DNA of 13,774 bases from an uncultured Lachnospiraceae bacterium (lineage in GTDB: Bacteria; Bacillota; Clostridia; Lachnospirales; Lachnospiraceae): positions 1 through 13,774 of the forward strand of contig CAJUFQ010000050.1 of NCBI GenBank assembly GCA_910585625.1, written 5' to 3'. The notes under the pieces were generated by a model, which had not been told where the DNA came from, searched no databases, and saw only the letters and a list, made by a program, of their open reading frames with translations. The stretch's first letter is position 1. Each line of letters opens with the position of its first letter. The position numbers were made by a program, and so were the translations under genes. Below, in pieces: positions 1 through 5,824 of the stretch.

Positions 1-555
1 TGGCGGTCTATCTCTTGTTTTCGGTTGCTTGCTTCTTTACCGTACATGAGCATTCAGGCAGGAAATTTCATACGCAACTGTTTAGAAGACAGAAATATGC
101 AGATTATCTACATTTCTGGTAACTCATCTTATGCGCGGGACTTATTCAAGACGCAGCCCATGGACTTCCTTGTGAAGCCTGTCACTCAGCAAGACATAGA
201 CGGTACATTGGATCTTGCGGTTAAAATTTTAAAAAAGGGAACGGAGAAATTTGAATTTCGGATTGGCCGTGATTATTACTATGTTCCTTTTGGCAGTATC
301 CTCTATTTCACCAGCGAGGGAAGGAAAATAAAAATTTTCACAATCCATGGGGAGCAGGAATTTTATGGGAAGCTGCGGGATGTGTCCCAAAGGCTGCCAG
401 GGCGTTTTCTGAGTATACATCATTCTTATATTGTAAATCCAGAATACGTCATACGCTATGCTTATGATTTTGTTGAATTAACGGATGGGACAATTTTGCC
501 GATAAGTAAAGCGAACAGGAAACAGGTTCGTGAACGGATACTGAGAGGGGAATAA
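1..555 (+). CDS. LytTR-family response regulator (AgrA-like), 5' end missing
   Basis: This is the C-terminal part of a LytTR response regulator, the DNA-binding output of an agr-type two-component system. The reading frame is open from the window edge. The end of a receiver domain is recognisable (IIYISG, then the MDFLVKPVT loop with its conserved Lys-Pro). It is followed by a full LytTR domain of about 100 residues, including RIGRDYYYVPFGSILYFTSE and FLSIHHSYIVNPEYV. A whole protein would be about 240 aa, so roughly 65 residues lie outside. The first 45 bases do not encode the usual phospho-acceptor segment (D-I-E-L-P-x-M): the frame reads LASLPYM there, and the Gly that normally follows the Met-Ser pair is missing. 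That stretch may be degenerate or replaced. The gene stops 15 nt before the kinase gene, so the two are probably cotranscribed. The domain call is certain; whether the gene is intact is not. Confidence 0.85.
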   Translation, partial: WRSISCFRLLASLPYMSIQAGNFIRNCLEDRNMQIIYISGNSSYARDLFKTQPMDFLVKPVTQQDIDGTLDLAVKILKKGTEKFEFRIGRDYYYVPFGSILYFTSEGRKIKIFTIHGEQEFYGKLRDVSQRLPGRFLSIHHSYIVNPEYVIRYAYDFVELTDGTILPISKANRKQVRERILRGE

Positions 556-570
556 GATTAGGGGGACGTT

Positions 571-1860
571 ATGGCAAATCTAGTCATCTGTATAATTACC
601 AATCTATTTCATGTCGTTCTAATTTATAAATACATCACAATTTTTGCAGAAGAGGATATGCCGGATGACGGCAGGCATAAGATTACAAGATGCTTTGCTT
701 TTGTAGCCTATTTTATGGTGAACACGGGCTGCTATTTGGCTTTCCATTCTGCGTGGGTAAATCTGGCCGTCAATTTATCAGGCATCATTCTCCTAGCGTT
801 TATGTATCAGAAATCTTTGAAGAAAAGCCTGTTTATAGGTTGTTCGATATATTTGATTGATATGATTTGTGATACAGCGGCCACGCTTCCATTTGTAGAA
901 TACAAGTATGGACAAGGAGTTAACCAATTTTATTTTGTAATTGCAGTATTTCTTTTTTTTGTGTGTGAACTTCTGACAGAAAAAATTGTTATTTACCGAA
1001 AAAGTATGGGCTTCGACCAGAATCTGCCTCTAGCAATGATGTCGGTTCCGATAACGAGTATCGTAACATTCGGGCTTCTGATGTATACAAGAAGCAGTAC
1101 ACAAGCAGTTTTGTTAATTGTGAGCATTGGATTCTTGTTTATTAATTTTCTGCTTTTATACTTATACAATATGCTGTTGAAATCATTTACCCAGCGTTAT
1201 GAGAATGAAACGCTTAAGCGGGAAGTCCAGGTATATACGAACCAGATGGACATTATCCTCCAAAATGAGAAAAATCTAAAACTCTTAAAACATGATATGA
1301 AACATCATCTGAATGAACTGAGGCTGTTAGCTGAGAAGTGCAACAATACTGACATATTGGATTATCTTGTTGATATGGAAACTTTTTTGCAAAACCCAGA
1401 TGAAATCGTATCATCTGGAAATGTAAAGGTGGACAGCTTGCTGAATTTTATGCTCCAGAAAGCAAAAAAATCCCTGCGTTCTGTCAATGTCAAAATACAG
1501 ATTCCAGAAGAGATTATCCATTCCTTTGATATCAATATTGTTTTGGGAAATCTACTGGAGAACGCCATAGAGGCATCGGAAAAATCGGAAGAGAAAACGT
1601 TGGACGTCATAATTGGGCTAAAGGCGGGGGTATTGAAAATCAAGATTGAAAACAGCTTTTTCGGAACATGGGATTCGCAGGAAACGTTAGGGAAAAGAAT
1701 TGGTTTTACTACAAAGCAGCATCGGGAAAATCATGGGTTCGGCTTGCACAGCGTGAGAAGAATTGTTGAAAAGTATCATGGAGCTATGGATATCTGTCAG
1801 AAAGAAGGAAGTTTTTGTGTAAAAGCGATTCTATATCTGCCAGATGTTGATTCTAAGTAA
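571..1860 (+). CDS. GHKL-family sensor histidine kinase (AgrC-like)
   Basis: Membrane sensor kinase of the agr type, expected to bind the extracellular cyclic peptide made from the AgrD-like precursor and to phosphorylate the LytTR regulator upstream. Residues 1-205 are a polytopic membrane region with about six hydrophobic segments and no large extracellular loop, as in AgrC. A helical dimerisation segment (about 206-260) carries the phospho-acceptor His241 in KHDMKHHLNE. The ATPase domain follows: N-box GNLLENAIEA (326-335) and G-box HGFGLHSVRRIVEKYHG (388-404). The length of 429 aa is normal for the family. The start is an ATG preceded by AGGGGGA. The gene lies 15 nt after the regulator and is followed by an intergenic region with a repeat operator. 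That the ligand is the neighbouring AgrD product is an inference from synteny. Confidence 0.93.
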   Translation: MANLVICIITNLFHVVLIYKYITIFAEEDMPDDGRHKITRCFAFVAYFMVNTGCYLAFHSAWVNLAVNLSGIILLAFMYQKSLKKSLFIGCSIYLIDMICDTAATLPFVEYKYGQGVNQFYFVIAVFLFFVCELLTEKIVIYRKSMGFDQNLPLAMMSVPITSIVTFGLLMYTRSSTQAVLLIVSIGFLFINFLLLYLYNMLLKSFTQRYENETLKREVQVYTNQMDIILQNEKNLKLLKHDMKHHLNELRLLAEKCNNTDILDYLVDMETFLQNPDEIVSSGNVKVDSLLNFMLQKAKKSLRSVNVKIQIPEEIIHSFDINIVLGNLLENAIEASEKSEEKTLDVIIGLKAGVLKIKIENSFFGTWDSQETLGKRIGFTTKQHRENHGFGLHSVRRIVEKYHGAMDICQKEGSFCVKAILYLPDVDSK

Positions 1861-1870
1861 AAGCTCAGGC

Positions 1871-1910
1871 GTCTGATTTTTACATTTTTGTAGTCTGGTT
1901 TTTACATTTT
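1871..1910 (+). promoter_or_regulatory. Candidate LytTR operator: two direct repeats with 22-bp period
   Basis: GTCTGATTTTTACATTTT (1871-1888) recurs as GTCTGGTTTTTACATTTT (1893-1910), 17 of 18 bases identical and exactly 22 bp apart, two helical turns. LytTR regulators such as AgrA typically bind short direct repeats at about this period. A -10-like TATAGTAAAAT follows at 1930-1940, 19 bp after the second repeat, with no good -35 element, as expected of an activator-dependent promoter. It drives the agrD-agrB direction. The repeat is seen directly; the protein that binds it is inferred. Confidence 0.65.
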
Positions 1911-1929
1911 CTGGCACAGAAGAAATATT

Positions 1930-1940
1930 TATAGTAAAAT
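1930..1940 (+). promoter_or_regulatory. Candidate -10 region of the agrD-agrB promoter
   Basis: TATAGTAAAAT lies 24 bp before the agrD start and just after the 22-bp-period repeats. No consensus -35 sits at 16-18 bp; the nearest candidate (TGGCAC) is poor. This fits a promoter that needs a bound activator. The exact hexamer (TATAGT or TAAAAT) is uncertain. Confidence 0.4.
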
Positions 1941-1963
1941 GCCACAGAGAAAGGAGGGGGGCA

Positions 1964-2110
1964 ATGAAAAATTCGGTTTCAAAAAATATAAAGAAGGTAG
2001 TTGCCAAAATAGCAAAAAAATCTGCCAGCATGGAAGCTAATACAGCTTGCCCATTATGGAATTATCAGCCAAAGGAGCCTATAGAACTCAAAAAATTGCG
2101 GAAGTTTTGA
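1964..2110 (+). CDS. AgrD-like cyclic autoinducer pre-peptide
   Basis: A 48-aa ORF with a very strong ribosome binding site (AAGGAGGGGGG, 1951-1961) just ahead of its ATG. It has the three-part AgrD layout. The N-terminus is Lys-rich and amphipathic (residues 1-20, containing IKKVVAKIAKKSA). The core around Cys29 reads NTACPLWNY. The C-terminal charged tail begins QPKEP (35-39) and ends LKKLRKF. The QPKEP-type tail is common in Lachnospiraceae and clostridial cyclic-lactone autoinducer peptides. By analogy AgrB would cut near Tyr34/Gln35 and close a thiolactone between the Cys29 thiol and the new C-terminus, giving a ring such as C-P-L-W-N-Y; N-terminal trimming is unknown. The gene sits between the kinase and the AgrB-like gene and overlaps the latter. 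The identification is strong; the exact mature peptide is inferred. Confidence 0.88.
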   Translation: MKNSVSKNIKKVVAKIAKKSASMEANTACPLWNYQPKEPIELKKLRKF

Positions 2111-2676
2111 AGTTGGCGAAGATACTGACGGAAAGCCTTATTGCTGATAAAGTTATATCAAGTGATGAAGCCATTATTATCAGCTATGGGTTGGAAAACC
2201 TGATGGGCAACCTCCTATGTTTATTTGTCATGATTGCAATAGGAGGTATTTTTGACCATTTTGCAGACAGCTTTTTTGTATGGTTGTTGGCTTTTCCGTT
2301 AAGAAAATATGCAGGCGGCTTTCATGCGAAAACAAAAGCGAGATGCCTTGTTTTATCGATAGGAATGATTTTCTGCGCTTATGCTATTTTTTTCCTGTTT
2401 GAATGGACAATATTGGAAATGTTTTTAGCTATGTTAGCTCCTTTCATGGTAATATTTTTTTTGGCGCCAGTCGGAAGTCCTAATAAGCCTTTGGATAAGC
2501 TGGAGTACAAAGTTTATCGAAAGAAGGCAAGGGGGATTTTAATGTTGGAAGGAGTATTATTATGCGTGGCTATAGTTTTTCAGTGGAAGGGTTTGGTAAT
2601 TGCAATCACAATAAGCTTTTTCATGGTTGGCATATCCGTTTTCGCAGGAAAAATAATTTATTTAAACAAATGGTGA
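2056..2676 (+). CDS. AgrB-like accessory gene regulator membrane peptidase
   Basis: Integral membrane cysteine endopeptidase that removes the C-terminal tail of AgrD and forms the cyclic autoinducer. The family signature is clear: FPLRKYAGGFHAKTKARC, in which His and Cys are seven residues apart, matching the His77/Cys84 catalytic pair of S. aureus AgrB. About five or six hydrophobic segments follow. The start is uncertain. ATG 2056 is given here, TTG 2047 lies in the same frame, and TTG 2107 overlaps the agrD stop as TTGA. The 2107 start would give 189 aa, the length of S. aureus AgrB, with His73/Cys80, and would suggest coupling to agrD translation; the GGAAG just before it is too close to be an ideal ribosome binding site. 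With any of these starts the gene overlaps agrD. The function is firm and the start is not. Confidence 0.9.
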   Translation: MELSAKGAYRTQKIAEVLKLAKILTESLIADKVISSDEAIIISYGLENLMGNLLCLFVMIAIGGIFDHFADSFFVWLLAFPLRKYAGGFHAKTKARCLVLSIGMIFCAYAIFFLFEWTILEMFLAMLAPFMVIFFLAPVGSPNKPLDKLEYKVYRKKARGILMLEGVLLCVAIVFQWKGLVIAITISFFMVGISVFAGKIIYLNKW

Positions 2677-2730
2677 AAGATTTAGTTAGGAAAGTACACA
2701 AATAGGAGAGCTTATGAAAGAAAAAATATC

Positions 2731-4464
2731 TTGAAAAATATTTTAATGGTTACATTGACGGTATGTATGTTTTTAACTTTTAGTGGAAGAGTTCAGGCGG
2801 AAAGCGTGGATGGGCAAACAGTCCTTACGCAAAAAGAAGAATTACAACTTCTTACAAATGAAGAATATGATACGCTAATGCGACAAGAATCAGAGGGTAT
2901 ATCTAATACAATAGAAAGCTTGGCTGAAGACCAGGAAAATCTGCGGAATACTGATGAAAAGATGCCGATAATAAATGATGACGTAAATAATAGTCTTGCA
3001 TTAGAAGGGATAAGCGAGTTATCCGGTGAAGATGGCATTGTTGCACATACAGCACCGCAATCTACTATCAAACCTTATATTTTAAATACAGATTCCTTAA
3101 AAGACGGGAAGATTACTACCGATACGCAGATTGCATGGCTGAATGATTTCTCAGATGAAGATGGGGACACATTGCAGGATTATTCGATTGGTGGGTTTCC
3201 TTTTAGGTATTTAGTAGGCGGAGTGGCCTATTCTGATGGATTTATCACCCAATTTACAGATCCTGGCAATTATAAAGTATTATACCGCGCGATAGATTCC
3301 GCCGGGGAATTATCAGATATAACTGGGTATAATGTTGAGGTGGTTTCGGTTGAAGACTATCAGGTTATGGAGGGAAGTTTAAGTAGCGAGACAGACAAGA
3401 TAACGTATACTGTTGACGTAGACTTTTCTAAAATGGATGCTGCAACATTTGCGCTTGTGAAAAAAGGCTTAACGAATGTCAGGATGATCATTAAAGATGC
3501 TGCTGGCAATGAGATAAACAGACTGGGGACAGACTCAAAAAGGTGGTGTTTTATTGAGAGGCCTTCTACAGATTCGGGTGTCTGTGCATATACAATAGAT
3601 GTTGAAGGTATAAAGGATGGATTTGTCTCAGGTTCTGCAGATTTCCGGGTAATCGTAGGAGATAAGAAAGATACAGAAGCCATGATTAGCGGGCCTGAAA
3701 ATGCGGTGTTGTTAGAAAAATACACACAGCAAAAAAGTAATTTTATATTAACAAGGTATACACCTAACAAAGACCAAAGTTGGTATCGTTTTACAGCAGA
3801 TTCTGCGACAGTATTTACTATAATGACAGAGCATCCAGAATTAAGATTCCAAATTTGTGATGTAAATAGTCTTCTGCCTTTATTTGATTCGAATGACCCA
3901 GAAAATGCGGACATCCATAAGAATAAATTTGTGTCAGCATTTCCCTATGTAGAAAAAGCGAAACTTGCAATGACTGCAGGCAAAGAATATTATCTTGTGT
4001 TATACGCTAACTCACAAATTTCTCCGTTAGATATCGTTGAAGACACAATAAATCTTGCAGTTGGATTGCCGCATATGGCGTCAAATAGCACAGAGTGGTT
4101 TTACAGTAGCAATCAAATAACGGCAACTACATCTTCATTTTCGAATTCAGGTTATATTAGTGTTGGGGATGGCGGGGATACAATTCCAATGACGGCAGTT
4201 GCAGAGACTGTTTATTACGGAGGTACAAGTTCGGGAGGAATCAGGCCATCTGCAGTAGAGTATTTTAGAGTGAAGGATCCTCGCACAGGCATATGGAGGA
4301 ATTCAGACCGTTTTGGATATTTTATCTATATGGATTATACTGCAGATTCGAATTCAAATATAAATATCAATGGAACTTGGCAGTTAAGCTTTAAGTCATC
4401 AACAAAAACCGTATCTTTTACACCAGCAATGAGGATTTTGTATAGGTATGAGATAGGTGATTAA
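2731..4464 (+). CDS. Secreted protein of unknown function, in the agr operon; start out of frame with its RBS
   Basis: A 577-aa exported protein with a signal peptide (hydrophobic LMVTLTVCMFLTF, cleavage likely after VQA at residue 23). An acidic, Gln/Glu-rich stretch follows to about residue 115. A beta-rich region at about 115-210 (SDEDGDTLQDYSIGG ... RAIDSAGELSDITGY) resembles PKD/cadherin-like extracellular domains. The C-terminal half is beta-rich with no recognised family. No LPXTG motif, transmembrane anchor or catalytic motif was seen. It starts about 55 nt after agrB with no terminator between, so it is probably a quorum-controlled product. Oddity: the good ribosome binding site (AGGAGAG, 2704-2710) fits ATG 2714, which reaches a stop after six codons; the long frame opens only at TTG 2731, which overlaps that stop. 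One extra A in the A6 tract (2721-2726) would fuse them into a normal leader, MKEKNILKNILMV. Confidence 0.8.
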   Translation: MKNILMVTLTVCMFLTFSGRVQAESVDGQTVLTQKEELQLLTNEEYDTLMRQESEGISNTIESLAEDQENLRNTDEKMPIINDDVNNSLALEGISELSGEDGIVAHTAPQSTIKPYILNTDSLKDGKITTDTQIAWLNDFSDEDGDTLQDYSIGGFPFRYLVGGVAYSDGFITQFTDPGNYKVLYRAIDSAGELSDITGYNVEVVSVEDYQVMEGSLSSETDKITYTVDVDFSKMDAATFALVKKGLTNVRMIIKDAAGNEINRLGTDSKRWCFIERPSTDSGVCAYTIDVEGIKDGFVSGSADFRVIVGDKKDTEAMISGPENAVLLEKYTQQKSNFILTRYTPNKDQSWYRFTADSATVFTIMTEHPELRFQICDVNSLLPLFDSNDPENADIHKNKFVSAFPYVEKAKLAMTAGKEYYLVLYANSQISPLDIVEDTINLAVGLPHMASNSTEWFYSSNQITATTSSFSNSGYISVGDGGDTIPMTAVAETVYYGGTSSGGIRPSAVEYFRVKDPRTGIWRNSDRFGYFIYMDYTADSNSNININGTWQLSFKSSTKTVSFTPAMRILYRYEIGD

Positions 4465-4497
4465 GTAAATAAAAAAGTTTCTGAAATGATTGATTAT

Positions 4498-4578
4498 GGG
4501 GCTGTTGCAAAAGTAGATAAATAATCTACCGAGGGTATCGCTCAATCATTTGTTTCAAGATGATTTTGCGACACCCTC
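4498..4578. repeat. 81-bp element with imperfect terminal inverted repeats (possible decayed IS/MITE)
   Basis: The ends GGGGCTGTTGCAAAA (4498-4512) and TTTTGCGACACCCTC (4564-4578) are inverted repeats matching at 12 of 15 positions. The G-rich start followed by TGTyGCAAAA resembles termini of several Firmicutes insertion sequences, but no family can be named with certainty. Inside are a small perfect stem, GTAGAT/ATCTAC (4512-4528), and a large hairpin (4531-4578). No transposase is present, so at most this is a remnant or a miniature element. Confidence 0.4.
4531..4578 (+). terminator. Large imperfect hairpin, possible terminator of the agr operon
   Basis: The arms 4531-4549 (GAGGGTATCGCTCAATCAT) and 4560-4578 (ATGATTTTGCGACACCCTC) pair at 16 of 19 positions around a 10-nt loop. 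They are followed by TTGTTTTAAATT. The hairpin lies 66 nt after the secreted-protein gene and ends 25 nt before the start of the next gene. It could end transcription of the upstream operon or partly attenuate into the next gene. It also coincides with the inverted-repeat element, so an insertion-element origin is equally possible. Confidence 0.45.
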
Positions 4579-4603
4579 TTGTTTTAAATTATGGAGGGAA
4601 AAG

Positions 4604-5674
4604 ATGATAGATTTAGCAAAGATGATAGGAACCATGGTAGTTTGTGTAAAAGACCCCTCAAAAAGTTATATCGTTGGCGCATCAGAGTCTGAAAATGAGG
4701 AATTTAGGAAAGGAATCAGGAAAGAACGTTTGAGGTTGCCGCAAGGATGTACGCAAGCGTCGGCAGATTGTTATGAACATTTTACGGTAGATGAAAGTTT
4801 CAGCGGAAATTACAGTGACATTATAAATATTATCGGAATGCCGAGGAGCATTTTTTCGGATAACAATGGACATCAAGTGCGAAAGCAGATTGTAGGGCAA
4901 ATGCACGACTATTTTTCAGGCGCTATCCCGATGGATAAACTTCAGGAGAAAGTGAAAGATATCTGTAAGGATATGCGGGTCTATCAGGCACAAAGCCGTC
5001 ACACGACGGGATGTGACAAGGAAGATAACCTTCAGATTCTGGAAGAACTTTATGAATTATTTCAAAAAGAAAATGTAAGTAATGCAGCAGCCGCATGTTT
5101 TGAAAAGGGAGAGGCGTTGGCTTTGCAGAATGGAGGTAATCGGAGAACTAATTGGGTGTATTATGATTCTGATTACTATTATGAATCAGAGGAAGTGCGG
5201 GAGGAACTGAGGAGGGTGTTTTCTGAGATAGCACGTGAATGGGAGACGGATGTGCCTGATTTTACAAAGCTGGAAGAAAACACGCGTTATAGTCTGAATG
5301 GAAACATGGATTTTAACAGTGTCTGGAATTGGAAAGCGATGAACAGATATAATTGCTTACTGTCGGGCAATCAGGAAGAGCCTCCAAAGGAATTTTCTTT
5401 TTTCTATCAGGAAACAAAGTATTCTGACCATGAAAAACTTAATCCGATGGAAAAGCAAAAGGGGGTTATGTGGATTAAATACGGAGATAGAACGTGGGAG
5501 TTTGATGTTCCATTTAATGATTCGGCTGTGTATGGGGATATAAAGAATAAATTTAATGGGAAAGAACTGTTTTTAAGCTATCTTGATGGAGGAGAACCAG
5601 AACTTCTGAATTATCTTAAGAAATTCGATGTGTTTACAAGGGCTTACGGGCAAAAAATCAATTTTATAGGATAG
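4604..5674 (+). CDS. Protein of unknown function, 356 aa
   Basis: Not recognised. The start chosen is ATG 4604, which has GGAGGG (4593-4598) five bases upstream. The longer frame from 4550 begins inside the hairpin and lacks a ribosome binding site. There is no signal peptide and no membrane segment, so the product is probably cytoplasmic. It is a mixed, acidic protein with about seven Cys spread along its first half and a Tyr/Asp/Glu-rich stretch in the middle (YYDSDYYYESEEVREELRR). The middle and C-terminal parts are rich in Trp and aromatic residues (SVWNWKAMNRYNC; GVMWIKYGDRTWEFDVPF). No nucleotide-binding, helix-turn-helix or catalytic motif was found. It follows the agr locus on the same strand, shares its AT-rich composition and has its own downstream terminator. 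It could be an agr-locus cargo gene or unrelated. Confidence 0.75.
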   Translation: MIDLAKMIGTMVVCVKDPSKSYIVGASESENEEFRKGIRKERLRLPQGCTQASADCYEHFTVDESFSGNYSDIINIIGMPRSIFSDNNGHQVRKQIVGQMHDYFSGAIPMDKLQEKVKDICKDMRVYQAQSRHTTGCDKEDNLQILEELYELFQKENVSNAAAACFEKGEALALQNGGNRRTNWVYYDSDYYYESEEVREELRRVFSEIAREWETDVPDFTKLEENTRYSLNGNMDFNSVWNWKAMNRYNCLLSGNQEEPPKEFSFFYQETKYSDHEKLNPMEKQKGVMWIKYGDRTWEFDVPFNDSAVYGDIKNKFNGKELFLSYLDGGEPELLNYLKKFDVFTRAYGQKINFIG

Positions 5675-5707
5675 CCGTCTGGTCTTTTTGAATACGGCAC
5701 GCAGATT

Positions 5708-5744
5708 GCCCCTGATTTCTCTTATTGGAAAAGAAATCAGGGGC
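5708..5744 (+). terminator. Intrinsic terminator of the 4604 gene
   Basis: A perfect 13-bp stem, GCCCCTGATTTCT (5708-5720) with AGAAATCAGGGGC (5732-5744), surrounds an 11-nt loop and is followed by GACATTCTTTTG. It lies 33 nt after the stop codon of the 356-aa gene. The other strand has no T-tract after the stem, so it probably acts only on + strand transcripts, although a convergent collagen-like gene ends nearby. Confidence 0.85.
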
Positions 5745-5824
5745 GACATTCTTTTGTAAACAGGTTATGCCTGGCCGGCCATACGTTCAATGTTGCTGTT
5801 TCGAATACAAATATTCTGAGATTT

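Noticed and set aside
3360..3914. Minus-strand 184-aa ORF inside the secreted-protein gene
   Set aside because: Antisense to a gene with signal peptide and consistent protein-like sequence; no ribosome binding site and no family features.
4550..4603. Longer N-terminus for the 356-aa unknown protein
   Set aside because: The extension lies inside the hairpin element and has no ribosome binding site, while ATG 4604 has GGAGGG at the right distance.
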